A DNA stretch of 40,906 nucleotides from an uncultured Lachnospiraceae bacterium. GTDB taxonomy: Bacteria > Bacillota > Clostridia > Lachnospirales > Lachnospiraceae. Position numbers and translations under genes: made by a program. Of the stretch, positions 1 to 8,734 are shown piece by piece. The stretch's first letter is position 1; each line of letters opens with the position of its first letter. The notes under the pieces were generated by a model. That model did no database searches and was not told the origin of the DNA. It saw only the letters and a program-made list of their open reading frames with translations. The stretch is taken from positions 1-40,906 of the forward strand of contig CACZTL010000043.1 in assembly GCA_902784165.1 (NCBI GenBank), given 5' to 3'.

Positions 1-792
1 AGTTATCAGCCATCTGTAGATGATATCATGAAGATTTCGGATTGCGACATTTTAATATACGCAGGAGGTGAGTCCGATAAATGGGTAGAAAGCGCGCTTA
101 AAAATGCTACTAATAAGGATATGGTGACTGTAAATCTCATTGAAGAACTCGGAAGTCTCGCAAAGGAAGAGGAGACTGTACAAGGAATGCAGGAAGAGGA
201 GCACGACCATGAAGGAGAAGCTCACGAAGAGGGTGAGGAGCTTTCAGGAAAGGCCGATTATGACGAACATGTATGGTTGTCTCTTAAAAATGCTGAATTT
301 CTGACCGACTCTATAGCTGAAGCGATAGAAAGTGTTGATGCAAAAAATGCAGAAACTTACCGCGGAAATGCAGGAAAATATAAAGAAGCTTTGTCAGAAT
401 TGGATGCAAGATATCAAAAGACAGTTGATTCGGCAACTGTAAAAACACTGCTGTTTGCCGACAGATTTCCCTTCAGGTACATGACAGATGATTACGGAAT
501 AACTTATTATGCCGCATTTCCGGGCTGCGCAGCCGAGACAGAGGCAAGCTTTGAAACGATCGCTTTTCTTGCCGGCAAAGCGGATGAGCTTTCTTTAAAG
601 CACATCATGACCATAGAAGGCAGTGATAAAAAGATAGCGGAAACAATTATTTCAAATACCGCTTCAAAAAATCAGGATATACTGGAATTAAATTCAATGC
701 AGTCTGTTACTGCGACAGAGATTGAAGGCGGCATTAATTATCTTTCACTTATGGAGGATAATCTTCTTGTCTTGGAGAAAGCGCTTAACTAA
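1..792 (+). CDS. znuA: Zinc-type ABC transporter substrate-binding protein, 5' truncated
   Basis: This is the C-terminal part of a cluster A-I metal-binding protein of the ZnuA/AdcA family, which captures Zn(II) (or Mn(II)) outside the membrane and hands it to the ZnuB permease. The reading frame is open from base 1, so the start and signal peptide lie upstream of the window. The visible part begins with the typical 'PSVDDIMKI..CDILIYAGG' stretch. A His/Glu/Asp-rich loop follows (around 190-250, 'EEHDHEGEAHEEGEE'), typical of zinc-specific members, then 'DEHVWLSLKNA' and a late 'ADRFPFRYMTDDYG' block that matches the conserved metal-site helix. It is followed by znuC and znuB on the same strand. 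The family assignment is strong. Zinc rather than manganese is inferred from the acidic His loop. Confidence 0.92.
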   Translation, partial: SYQPSVDDIMKISDCDILIYAGGESDKWVESALKNATNKDMVTVNLIEELGSLAKEEETVQGMQEEEHDHEGEAHEEGEELSGKADYDEHVWLSLKNAEFLTDSIAEAIESVDAKNAETYRGNAGKYKEALSELDARYQKTVDSATVKTLLFADRFPFRYMTDDYGITYYAAFPGCAAETEASFETIAFLAGKADELSLKHIMTIEGSDKKIAETIISNTASKNQDILELNSMQSVTATEIEGGINYLSLMEDNLLVLEKALN

Positions 793-847
793 ATAAGTGC
801 GTTAACAGAGACGGTTGTGTGTCAAAAAAACATCGAGGAGTAATAAA

Positions 848-1543
848 TTGTCTTTAATACATATTACAAATCTAACAATAGGATATGAAAACCGCATACT
901 TACAGAGAATCTAAGCTTTGATGTAAACGCAGGCGATTTTATCAGCATAATCGGTGAAAACGGAGCAGGAAAGTCGACATTTGTAAAAACGCTTCTGGGT
1001 TTGTATTCTCCGCGCAAGGGTAAAATTACATTTGGCGATGGTCTCAAAAAAAAACAGGTTGGATATCTGCCTCAGCAGACGGTCGTGCAGCGTGATTTTC
1101 CGGCTACCGTTTGGGAAATCGTTTTATCAGGATGTCAGGGTCAAAAGGGTTTAAGACCATTTTATAATTCTGTGGAAAAAGGCATTGCGCAGTTTAACAT
1201 GAAGCGGATGAATATAACCGAATTCACCAAAAGAAGCTATCGGAATCTATCAGGCGGTCAGCAGCAGAGAGTTTTGCTTGCGAGGGCATTGTGCGCGTCT
1301 GACCGGCTTCTTATACTTGATGAGCCTGTTTCCGGACTTGACCCGAAGGCTAGTGAAGATATGTATAATACTATCCGGTCTCTTAACAAAGAAGGGGTTA
1401 CTATTATAATGATATCGCATGATATATCTGCTGCATTAAAATATGCAACTCATATACTGCATATGAGGAAAGATGCTTTATTTTTACCGGTAAAAGAGTA
1501 TCTTCAAAGTGAGATCGGCAGGCTTTATACGGAGAGTATCTGA
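848..1543 (+). CDS. znuC: Metal ABC transporter ATP-binding protein
   Basis: ATPase of the zinc-type importer, 231 residues, the usual size for ZnuC. It shows Walker A 'GENGAGKST', signature 'LSGGQQQRVLLARAL', Walker B 'LLILDEPVSGLD' and the switch His in 'MISHD'. I place the start at the TTG at 848 because GAGGAG at 835-840 is seven bases upstream and the protein then begins 'MSLIHITNLTIGY', as in homologues. The open frame reaches back to a GTG at 815, but that would translate a GTGTGTCAAA fragment resembling the local repeat family. It lies 55 bases after znuA. A palindromic repeat separates it from znuB. Confidence 0.93.
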   Translation: MSLIHITNLTIGYENRILTENLSFDVNAGDFISIIGENGAGKSTFVKTLLGLYSPRKGKITFGDGLKKKQVGYLPQQTVVQRDFPATVWEIVLSGCQGQKGLRPFYNSVEKGIAQFNMKRMNITEFTKRSYRNLSGGQQQRVLLARALCASDRLLILDEPVSGLDPKASEDMYNTIRSLNKEGVTIIMISHDISAALKYATHILHMRKDALFLPVKEYLQSEIGRLYTESI

Positions 1544-1556
1544 CATTATATAATAA

Positions 1557-1597
1557 AAAGTGTGTCAAAAGGGGACTGTCCCTGTTTGACACACTTT
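1557..1597. repeat. 41-bp intergenic palindrome, single-core type
   Basis: Near-perfect inverted repeat centred on base 1577. The outer arms are AAAGTGTGTCAAA and TTTGACACACTTT, and the core is GGGAC-T-GTCCC, with two mismatched pairs over 20-bp arms. It fills most of the znuC-znuB gap. It has no strong T-tract, so it may form an RNA hairpin within the operon rather than stop transcription fully. It belongs to the family found throughout this window. Confidence 0.93.
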
Positions 1598-1630
1598 AGT
1601 TATCTTTAAATAGCGACAATGGAGTAAAAT

Positions 1631-2473
1631 ATGGCTTTTGATAAACTGTTTATGTATCTTGAATATCCGTTTGTACGATATGCGATCATAGTGGGTATGC
1701 TTATTGCGTTGTGTTCATCATTGCTTGGTGTAACGCTTGTGTTGAAGCGCTTCTCATTTATCGGAGACGGGCTTTCTCATGTAGCTTTCGGAGCGATGGC
1801 AGTCGCTAGCGTAATGAAGCTGACGAATCATATGGTTCTTGTACTGCCGGTAACTATAGCCTGTGCTATAATAATCCTGCGTATGGGGCAGAGCACAAAG
1901 ATCAGGGGCGATGCTATGATCGCGATGGTTTCGGTTGGTGCGCTGGCTATAGGCTATTTGATAATGAATGTGTTCTCGACATCATCAAATCTATCCGGAG
2001 ACGTATGCACGACGCTATTCGGCTCAACCTCCATACTGACACTGACTATGAATGAAGTGCTGCTTTCGGCAGGTTTATCGGTTGGCGTGGTAGCAGTCTT
2101 TATTATTTTTTATAATAAGATATTTGCCGTAACTTTTGATGAAAGCTTTTCAAGAGCCGTAGGAACCAATGCGAGTGGATATAATCTGCTTATAGCCGTT
2201 GTAATAGCGGTAATAATTGTGCTCGCCATGAACCTTGTTGGATCACTCCTTATATCGGCTTTGGTAGTTTTTCCAGCCTTATCCGCAATGAGACTTTTTA
2301 ACAGCTTTAAAGGCGTGACGATATTTGCAGCAATCATATCTGTGGTATGTGCGCTTGTGGGTATTCTGTTTTCTATAGTTGCTGGAACACCGGTAGGTTC
2401 AACTATAGTTATAACCGATATTGCGGCATTTGTTATATGCTTTATAATTGGAATCGTGGGCAGACGAGGTTGA
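1631..2473 (+). CDS. znuB: Metal ABC transporter permease
   Basis: Integral membrane permease of the ABC-3 family, 280 residues, forming the channel through which ZnuC drives metal delivered by ZnuA. The sequence is mostly hydrophobic helices (about seven to eight), with the family hallmark 'GDGLSHVAFGAMA' near residues 46-58 and 'ISALVVFPALSAM' near 210-225. ATG at 1631 is preceded by GGAG at 1620-1623. It completes the transporter, although a palindromic repeat sits between znuC and this gene. Confidence 0.93.
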   Translation: MAFDKLFMYLEYPFVRYAIIVGMLIALCSSLLGVTLVLKRFSFIGDGLSHVAFGAMAVASVMKLTNHMVLVLPVTIACAIIILRMGQSTKIRGDAMIAMVSVGALAIGYLIMNVFSTSSNLSGDVCTTLFGSTSILTLTMNEVLLSAGLSVGVVAVFIIFYNKIFAVTFDESFSRAVGTNASGYNLLIAVVIAVIIVLAMNLVGSLLISALVVFPALSAMRLFNSFKGVTIFAAIISVVCALVGILFSIVAGTPVGSTIVITDIAAFVICFIIGIVGRRG

Positions 2474-2486
2474 AATAAAGCATTTT

Positions 2487-2511
2487 TGTCAGTAGAACCG
2501 TCCCCTTTTAC
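2487..2511. repeat. Degenerate copy of the intergenic repeat, 'AACCGTCCCC' variant
   Basis: TGTCAGTAGAACCGTCCCC followed by TTTTACC, between znuB and the following lipoprotein gene. It has the GTCA and GTCCCC blocks of the family but the right arm is decayed. It shares AGAACCGTC with the copy at 18522-18560. Confidence 0.6.
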
Positions 2512-2562
2512 CAAGAACTATTGCAATAATCTTGCCAATATAAAAAGAAATGGAGACAGATA

Positions 2563-3147
2563 ATGAGAAAGATACAAATCATAATTACTACGGGAGCTCT
2601 TTTATTAGGAGCAGTAACTGCCGCAGGCTGCAGTATGTTTAACTCTTCAGGAGCCAGAACTGAGGAAACAAAGAGCAGTGTAGAGCAGGCGCTGGCCCAG
2701 GGCGCGTCTGAAAGTGCGACTGAGAGCGCGACTGAAAGCACAAAACGCACCGATCTTTTACCTCCTCAGGCTTATGAGATATACGGTGAGCCGGAGGAAG
2801 GAATAGACATCGACCTTACGGTTATGTCAGGAACCATGGTCTACTCCGAGGTTTATAATATGATGAATGAGCCGGAAAAGTACATAGGAAAGTCTGTAAA
2901 GATGCAAGGCGCATTTGCGGTTTACGAAGACGAGTTTAACGGTGAAAATGTATATGCATGCATTGTTAAAGACGCCGCTGCCTGCTGCGCTACGGGTATA
3001 GAGTTTATCCGTGAGGGCGAGCATACATACCCAGATGATTATCCGAAAAATGGAAACGAAATCGTGGTAAGAGGTGTTTTTGACGTTTATGAGGATGGGG
3101 ATTATAAATACTGCACGCTTAAGAATGCTGATATGCAGGTTGTGTAG
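2563..3147 (+). CDS. Lipoprotein with OB-fold-like C-terminal domain, linked to the znu genes
   Basis: A 194-residue predicted lipoprotein. The N-terminus has a charged start, a hydrophobic stretch and a lipobox ending 'TAAGC' near residue 23. A Ser/Glu/Thr-rich linker (about 28-62) follows. The rest contains 'YNMMNEPEKYIGKSVKMQG' and 'GNEIVVRGVFDVYEDG', a pattern seen in small OB-fold domains such as the end of the YcgQ/DUF1980 group. It also has 'DAAACCATGIEF', whose paired cysteines could bind metal or form a disulfide. ATG at 2563 follows GGAGACAG. It sits directly after znuB on the same strand and ends at a strong terminator, so co-regulation with metal uptake is likely. The function is not known; a role in zinc handling is inferred from position only. 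Confidence 0.75.
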   Translation: MRKIQIIITTGALLLGAVTAAGCSMFNSSGARTEETKSSVEQALAQGASESATESATESTKRTDLLPPQAYEIYGEPEEGIDIDLTVMSGTMVYSEVYNMMNEPEKYIGKSVKMQGAFAVYEDEFNGENVYACIVKDAAACCATGIEFIREGEHTYPDDYPKNGNEIVVRGVFDVYEDGDYKYCTLKNADMQVV

Positions 3148-3150
3148 CAT

Positions 3151-3186
3151 AAAAAAAAGCTGTCAATTAACAGACAGCTTTTTTTT
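3151..3186. terminator. Bidirectional rho-independent terminator
   Basis: A run of eight A, GCTGTC, an 8-base loop, GACAGC, then a run of eight T. It is a clean stem with A/T tracts on both sides, right after the znu-linked lipoprotein and facing the minus-strand remnant. It is unrelated in sequence to the palindromic repeats. Confidence 0.92.
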
Positions 3187-3187
3187 A

Positions 3188-3456
3188 TTAATCTTCTTTT
3201 TTCCTTTTTTTAAGCACGATAGCTGTTCCGGCTGCGCCTATTGCAGCAGCTGTTATTATCCAAACATTTATGTTTTTGTCACCTGTTTCGGGTGAGTTTG
3301 ACTTTTTTACAGGAGTGACTTGTACTGCATTTTCAGCTGATGAAGCGAAATTTTTATTATTCTTATTATCGGGTGTCAGATCCGAAGAATTCTTATCATC
3401 TGACTAATTACCGGTCTTGCCGGGCTCTGTTGCATTTTCGGACTCTTTATTATCTT
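3188..3456 (-). pseudogene. Orphan C-terminal surface-protein anchor (gene remnant)
   Basis: Read on the minus strand, this encodes the end of a surface protein. A Ser/Asn/Glu/Lys-rich linker leads to 'SNSPETGDKNINVW', then a hydrophobic helix ('IITAAAIGAAGTAIVL') and a 'KKRKED' tail with a TAA stop at 3188-3190. The frame is interrupted by an in-frame TAG at about 3404-3406. There is no start codon or ribosome binding site, and the upstream end stops at half of a palindromic repeat (3457). It is organised like the C-terminus of the adjacent GH3 protein but is not a copy of it, so it is probably the tail of a lost paralogue. This accounts for most of the 371-bp gap between genes. Confidence 0.8.
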
Positions 3457-3495
3457 CAGTACTGACACAAAGGGACTGTCCCCGTTTGACACACT
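3457..3495. repeat. Right half of a double-core palindrome
   Basis: Starts at the centre of a long palindrome (TCAGTACTGACACAAAGGG) and runs through GACTGTCCCCG to TTTGACACACT. It matches the right arm of the complete 76-bp copy at 28355-28430 with only small differences. The matching left arm is absent; instead the surface-protein remnant begins. It lies at the 3' end of the minus-strand GH3 gene. Confidence 0.88.
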
Positions 3496-3518
3496 AAGCT
3501 GATCAAATTAATAAATTA

Positions 3519-6182
3519 TTAAGAACGTCTTTTTCTAAATACAATTGTAGTTATTATCACTCCTGCGGCTGTTGCAGCAAGAACAGACCAGATAAGGAGT
3601 GTATGGTTGTCACCGGTATTTGCTGCACCGGATATGACTTCGCCGCTGACTTTTTTTGTCTGAACGCCGTTTTTAGCGGCAGCGGCAGTGGGATTTGTGT
3701 GTGAATTTGTGCCGGATTGCTGTTTACTTGTATTCGGTGTATTTGTGCTTTCAGCTTGTTCGCTAATTAAAGTTTGTTCGTTAAGTTCAGTTTGTTCGCT
3801 ACTTTCGGTTTGTTCAGTGCTTTCAGCGGGAACCTCACCTTTAATCTTAAATGAGGTATCTACACTAAAGTCGCCGCTGTCACGGCTATATACGGCGCTG
3901 AGTACGTGATCGCCTAAAGATAGTGTTTTAAGATAATCTGCAGGAAGCTGTATCGTTGTAAATCCGGGCTTTGAAGCATAATCTAAGCTTACATCGTTTC
4001 CGTCCACAAGCAGTCTGACGAGAAGATCGCCTCTTGCGTTATTTTTAAAAACAAGCTCTTTTGTATCGCTGCCTTTGTCATAAACAGACTCTGCGCCTTC
4101 CGTAAAAGCATATGTATATCCCAAACCATGCCCGCGCACGTAAAGGTTTTCATCCGTATAGGCAAGTCCCTCATCTGTTTCAGTTAATGAAGGAATATTC
4201 ACCGGAAGAGTACCTGAAGGGTTTGTATTATCAAACATGGACATGAGAGCAGCAACGACATTTGCATTATACGCATACATAGTATTATCGGAGGTGCGCT
4301 CTGTAGGGTCAAGATCAAGCCCGGAAGCCAAATATGAAATCATTACAGCGTCAGCCTCCTGATACCGCGCTGCATCATACGGCAGATGATCGCTCAGGTA
4401 AATGACTTTGCTGCCGGCTGCGTGAGCATCTGATATACTAGCGGATATAGCAGAATACTGAGGTGTTTGTTCTGCCAGATTGGATAGACTGCTCATTTGA
4501 CCTATCACGATTATACGGTCAGCTTCTTCTATGGCAGCCTGCAGCTCATCAGTATAATGAACTGAAGCAGAGGAAGTATCATAATAATAATCTAACGTTA
4601 TCTTTGTACCTGAAGACTCGCTGCCGTAAGCGGTGTCGAGTCCGTAGTTTATTATCCGTGCATTCTCGTCTATTATGCCTTTTTTCTGAAGCAAGGATAT
4701 GGCATATAAAAATGTCAAACTTTCAAGTTCGTTTCTTCCTATGATAACGATGTTTGTATCATACCCTGAAACAGGAAGCGTCAGATCATCATTTTTTACA
4801 AGTGTAACCGCCTCGGTTGCTATGTCAAACTCTTTATCATGATGCTCATCACACCCGACAACAGCTTCGGCATTAGCTATTTTTTGTTCAATGTTTTTGC
4901 CGGTGGTATCAGTCTCGGTTATCTTATATTTTTTCTTGAGTTCCAGTATGCGTTTTACGCTTTCGTTTATACGATCTATAGAGATGGTTCCGTCTTCAAT
5001 CTTTGCGCATAAAAGATCAATATATGTATCATAAAATGCTGCAATTTCCGGACTATTCATGTCTTTAGGCAAAAGAAGGATATCAGTACCTGCATTAATA
5101 ACTTTTTCAGCAATGTTGGCTGAATACTCCGGCGTACCTTTTTCGCCGGGAACTAAGCCGGCTTTAATACCGTCCATTTCTAATGCGTCTGTAACCACGA
5201 CACCGTCAAACCCTAAGTCACCCCTCAGGATTTCAGTAATCATTTTTTTTGACATGGTTGCAGGATAGAAGCCCGTAGTACCGTCAGCAAAGGTCTGCAC
5301 ATCGTCAATTAGCGGATAAGTGATATGGGCTGTCATGATTATATCGGCTCCGTTTTCAATTGCAGTTTTAAACGGTACAAATTCTGTAGCCTGCAATTCA
5401 TCATATGTTTTATTCATTGACGGCGTACCTATGTGGCTGTCGACATTTGTATCGCCGTGACCGGGAAAATGTTTAAAAGTGGCTGCTATGTTACTCATGG
5501 CAAGACCGTCTTTAAAGCTTACACCAAGTTCGGCAACTTTAATCGGATCGTCTGAAAAAGATCTTACGCCTATCACAGGATTTGACGGATTGTTATTTAC
5601 GTCGATAACAGGTGCAAAATCGGTATTAAAACCGATGGCAGCAAGCTCTTCGCCGATGATATTTCCGGTGGTAAATGCATTGACACCGGCATCGGCGCCT
5701 GTAGCTCCGATTCCCATATTTCCGGTCATACGTGTTCCCGTGGCAAGCCTTGTAACCCTCCCGCCTTCTTGATCAAGAGGCATAAGATAGGGGATATTTA
5801 CGGAAACGTTTTCGTTAGCCGCATTATTTACCTGAAGATCGGAAACAAGTTTTGTTATCTGTTCTGTAGATGATATATTTACACCGTAAAGCATCACGCC
5901 TCCGTACTGATGCTTTTTTAAAGCCTCGGCAAGCTCAGGAACTTTCGAAAGATCGGTCACGGGGTTTCCGTTCCAGGTGCGAAACGCCGGAATTATCATC
6001 TGCGAGATTTTATCGTCAAGACTCATAGCCGCCATTATCTCCTCGACACTCGCAGTTGCAGGATCAAGCTTTGCTTCCGTGCCTTCAGCTTTAACGAAAG
6101 CAGTGTTTGTGCTTAGTATAGAAACAGCGCTGATAATCGCTGCTATAAAAGCTGTAAAAACATAATTCAATCTTTTTGACAT
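3519..6182 (-). CDS. Surface-anchored glycoside hydrolase family 3, beta-N-acetylhexosaminidase-like
   Basis: An 887-residue exported enzyme. The N-terminal signal peptide spans about residues 1-32. The GH3 domain follows, with 'KHFPGHGDTNVDSH' near 236-249 (the NagZ-type loop with the Asp/His general acid/base pair) and 'GVVVTDALEMDGI' near 325-337 carrying the nucleophile Asp. A second GH3 C-terminal domain follows. The tail has imperfect 'SEQTE' repeats (about 785-815) and ends 'AANTGDNHT', a hydrophobic helix and 'FRKRRS'. Family knowledge points to removal of terminal GlcNAc from peptidoglycan or host glycans. The TGD motif, helix and basic tail look like a sortase-type anchor lacking a clear LP. 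AGGAGGAG precedes the ATG. The enzyme class is firm, the exact substrate is not. Confidence 0.88.
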   Translation of the reverse strand: MSKRLNYVFTAFIAAIISAVSILSTNTAFVKAEGTEAKLDPATASVEEIMAAMSLDDKISQMIIPAFRTWNGNPVTDLSKVPELAEALKKHQYGGVMLYGVNISSTEQITKLVSDLQVNNAANENVSVNIPYLMPLDQEGGRVTRLATGTRMTGNMGIGATGADAGVNAFTTGNIIGEELAAIGFNTDFAPVIDVNNNPSNPVIGVRSFSDDPIKVAELGVSFKDGLAMSNIAATFKHFPGHGDTNVDSHIGTPSMNKTYDELQATEFVPFKTAIENGADIIMTAHITYPLIDDVQTFADGTTGFYPATMSKKMITEILRGDLGFDGVVVTDALEMDGIKAGLVPGEKGTPEYSANIAEKVINAGTDILLLPKDMNSPEIAAFYDTYIDLLCAKIEDGTISIDRINESVKRILELKKKYKITETDTTGKNIEQKIANAEAVVGCDEHHDKEFDIATEAVTLVKNDDLTLPVSGYDTNIVIIGRNELESLTFLYAISLLQKKGIIDENARIINYGLDTAYGSESSGTKITLDYYYDTSSASVHYTDELQAAIEEADRIIVIGQMSSLSNLAEQTPQYSAISASISDAHAAGSKVIYLSDHLPYDAARYQEADAVMISYLASGLDLDPTERTSDNTMYAYNANVVAALMSMFDNTNPSGTLPVNIPSLTETDEGLAYTDENLYVRGHGLGYTYAFTEGAESVYDKGSDTKELVFKNNARGDLLVRLLVDGNDVSLDYASKPGFTTIQLPADYLKTLSLGDHVLSAVYSRDSGDFSVDTSFKIKGEVPAESTEQTESSEQTELNEQTLISEQAESTNTPNTSKQQSGTNSHTNPTAAAAKNGVQTKKVSGEVISGAANTGDNHTLLIWSVLAATAAGVIITTIVFRKRRS

Positions 6183-6224
6183 TTTTGCTCCTCCTGTTTT
6201 TGTGATTTTAATTGATACAAGGGT

Positions 6225-6253
6225 ATTATATCACTTTATTTTAGTTTTTTAAA
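6225..6253 (-). promoter_or_regulatory. Possible promoter of the GH3 gene
   Basis: On the minus strand, TATAAT (plus-strand 6225-6230) lies 17 bases downstream of TTTAAA (6248-6253). The -35 box is poor. It is placed well for the gene starting at 6182. Confidence 0.4.
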
Positions 6254-6257
6254 ATAA

Positions 6258-6300
6258 TCAAGTGTGTCAAATGGGGACAGTCTCCGTTTGACACACTTGA
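6258..6300. repeat. 43-bp intergenic palindrome, single-core type
   Basis: Arms TCAAGTGTGTCAAA and TTTGACACACTTGA around GGGGAC-A-GTCTCC, centred at 6279, with two mismatched pairs in 21-bp arms. It sits in the divergent gap between the GH3 gene and recQ, so it cannot be a 3' terminator for either neighbour. Confidence 0.92.
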
Positions 6301-6372
6301 ACTGTCGCTAAAAGTTGCACCTGTCTTGCTAAAATGGTGTATAATCATATAAATATATTTAGGTGAGGCTGA

Positions 6373-8631
6373 TTGGCGATTATGGATTCACATGTAATTT
6401 TAAAACAATATTTCGGATATGATTCGTTTAAATCCAGGCAGGAAGAGCTTATAAATTCCATACTGGACGGAAAGGATGTTCTTGCCGTTATGCCGACAGG
6501 CTCCGGTAAGTCTATATGTTATCAGGTGCCGGCAATGCTTCTGTCCGGCATAACGATAGTCATATCTCCGCTTATATCGCTTATGCAGGATCAGGTGAAG
6601 GCATTAAATGAGGCAGGAATTCATGCGGGATATATCAATTCATCCTTGACTGAAAGACAGATATCAAAGGTTTACGACCTTGCTTCAGAAGGAATGTATA
6701 AAATTCTGTATGTAGCGCCCGAACGTCTTGAAACCTATGATTTTACAAATTTTGCATCAAAAGTTGATATTTCGATGGTAACTGTAGATGAGGCACATTG
6801 TATTTCCCAGTGGGGACAGGATTTCAGACCGAGTTATCTGAAAATTGTCGATTTTATAGACAGACTTGATAAAAGACCTGTCGTCAGTGCATTTACCGCA
6901 ACTGCAACCGAGGAGGTTAAGACAGATATCGCATGCGTGCTGAAATTGCGTGAACCCAATATTGTTGTTACGGGATATGATCGTGAAAATCTGTATTTTA
7001 ATGTTGAGTCTGTCAAAAGAAAAGATGAATATGTGACGGAGTATATCAAAAAGCATCCGGATGAGAGCGGGATTATTTATTGTGCTACCAGAAAAAGCGT
7101 AGATATGCTGTATGAAATGTTGTCTGCAGCCGGAGTTTCCGTGTCAAGATATCATGCCGGCATGAATAGCGAAGACAGAAAGAGAAACCAGAATGACTTT
7201 ATTTACGATATTACACCGGTAATAGTCGCGACCAATGCTTTCGGAATGGGCATTGATAAATCAAATGTGAGATTTGTTATACATTACAATATGCCTCAGA
7301 GTATGGAAAACTATTACCAGGAGGCCGGACGAGCGGGAAGAGACGGAGAAACTTCGGAGTGTATACTGCTTTTTTCAGCACAGGATATTATGATAAATAA
7401 GTTCCTGCTTGAGCATAAGGATTTTACAGGCATTCCTTATGAAGATATTGATCTGATCAAACAGCGCGATGCAAAAAGACTTCAGATAATGGAGGGGTAT
7501 TGCAGGACATGCGGGTGTCTCCGGCAATTTATACTTGAGTATTTTGGTGAGAAACGGGATGTGCCGTGTAACAATTGCGGAAACTGTCATAAAGAATTTA
7601 CGCAGACAGACATGACTGAGGATGCAAAGCTCGTTATTAATTGTGTCTGGGAAACAAAAGGACGTTACGGTCTGAATATAGTACTCGGCACGCTGCTTGG
7701 TGCAAACAGGGCAAGATTAAAGGAACTCGGAACAATTAATTACAAAACGTACGGCGCCTTAAAGCACAGGTCTGAACAGGAGCTCAGACTCCTAATCAGC
7801 CGGATGATCTTAGACGGATATCTGTATCAGTCAGCTGAAAAATACAGCGTGCTTCGTATGGGAAATATAGATCCCTTAAAGGATCCTGACACTCGTATTA
7901 TTATCAGGACATTTAAAGAGAGAGAAGTTGAGGGAAGAGCGCAGAGCCGCAGGAGAAGCACGGATTCTCTTACAAGGGCCGGATACGAATTGTTCGATAT
8001 CCTGAGGCAGCTGCGGCTGACCATCGCCGGAGAGGAAGGCTTGCCGCCTTATATCATATTTAGTGATAAAACCTTGATCGACATGAGCGTAAAGACGCCG
8101 ACAGATAAAGATTCTATTCTGAGCGTATCCGGGGTTGGCGAGGCCAAATATGAAAAATACGGAGACAGATTCATAGAAGCGGTAACGGCTTTTATGGAGA
8201 AATATCCGGGTGCGGTTACAGCTATCAGAGATGAATCAGAGACATCGGAAGAAAAATACACACCACGCAAAATAACTAAGACACATAAGGTACCTTTTTA
8301 TCTGAATCCCGAAGATGCCGAAAGATTTGAATATAAAGATTTATATCTTATATCGGAAATAAAAGAACAGTTAAACTCTATAACATCCGCGGAAAATGCG
8401 AAACATATTTTCGGAACTGATATTTTCAGGCTGCTTACCGGGATGGGGTATGTTGAGGAAAAGGAGGTTGACGGCAGGACTGTTCAGATACGTACAGAGG
8501 CAGGTTTATCAAAAGGAATTGAAACGGCAGAAAAGATAAGTAAGATCGGAAATACCTATACAGTGCTTTTGTATCCTCGCAGTATCCAGAAGGAGATAGT
8601 TGAGCACTATGCCGGGAAAGAGCGAGTATAA
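6373..8631 (+). CDS. recQ: ATP-dependent DNA helicase RecQ
   Basis: A 752-residue 3'-5' DNA helicase of recombination and fork repair. The N-terminal half has Walker A 'MPTGSGKSICYQ', the DEAH box in 'TVDEAHCISQWGQDF' and motif VI 'QEAGRAGRDG'. The RecQ zinc site is the four-cysteine block around residues 376-406 ('CRTCGC' then 'CNNCGNC'), followed by the RQC winged helix and an HRDC domain near 525-615. About 130 further residues follow. That is longer than the roughly 600-residue classical RecQ and resembles the extended Clostridia form. TTG at 6373 is six bases after AGGTGA. An in-frame ATG at 6382 is the alternative but is 15 bases away. TATAAT at 6340-6345 may be its -10. Confidence 0.95.
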   Translation: MAIMDSHVILKQYFGYDSFKSRQEELINSILDGKDVLAVMPTGSGKSICYQVPAMLLSGITIVISPLISLMQDQVKALNEAGIHAGYINSSLTERQISKVYDLASEGMYKILYVAPERLETYDFTNFASKVDISMVTVDEAHCISQWGQDFRPSYLKIVDFIDRLDKRPVVSAFTATATEEVKTDIACVLKLREPNIVVTGYDRENLYFNVESVKRKDEYVTEYIKKHPDESGIIYCATRKSVDMLYEMLSAAGVSVSRYHAGMNSEDRKRNQNDFIYDITPVIVATNAFGMGIDKSNVRFVIHYNMPQSMENYYQEAGRAGRDGETSECILLFSAQDIMINKFLLEHKDFTGIPYEDIDLIKQRDAKRLQIMEGYCRTCGCLRQFILEYFGEKRDVPCNNCGNCHKEFTQTDMTEDAKLVINCVWETKGRYGLNIVLGTLLGANRARLKELGTINYKTYGALKHRSEQELRLLISRMILDGYLYQSAEKYSVLRMGNIDPLKDPDTRIIIRTFKEREVEGRAQSRRRSTDSLTRAGYELFDILRQLRLTIAGEEGLPPYIIFSDKTLIDMSVKTPTDKDSILSVSGVGEAKYEKYGDRFIEAVTAFMEKYPGAVTAIRDESETSEEKYTPRKITKTHKVPFYLNPEDAERFEYKDLYLISEIKEQLNSITSAENAKHIFGTDIFRLLTGMGYVEEKEVDGRTVQIRTEAGLSKGIETAEKISKIGNTYTVLLYPRSIQKEIVEHYAGKERV

Positions 8632-8670
8632 GCATATTAAATTATCACAAATGATTTTCCGTATCCATGC

Positions 8671-8676
8671 TATAAT
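8671..8676 (+). promoter_or_regulatory. Extended -10 promoter element
   Basis: TATAAT preceded by TGC (TGN-TATAAT), 59 bases ahead of the preferred start of the acyltransferase-like gene. No good -35 is seen, which fits an extended -10 promoter. Confidence 0.5.
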
Positions 8677-8734
8677 TGTTATGGTATGAAGATATATGAT
8701 TCAGCTTGATAAATTGCATTTTTCGGAGGCATAC

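Noticed and set aside
795..825. Another degenerate repeat between znuA and znuC (AAGTGCGTTAACA ... TTGTGTGTCAAA)
   Set aside because: The arms are in the same, not inverted, orientation and there is no proper core; I kept it only as a possible fragment noted under znuC and recX.
3074..3295. Plus-strand open frame across the terminator and surface-anchor remnant
   Set aside because: It has no ribosome binding site and runs through a strong terminator; the minus-strand frame has a clear anchor structure instead.
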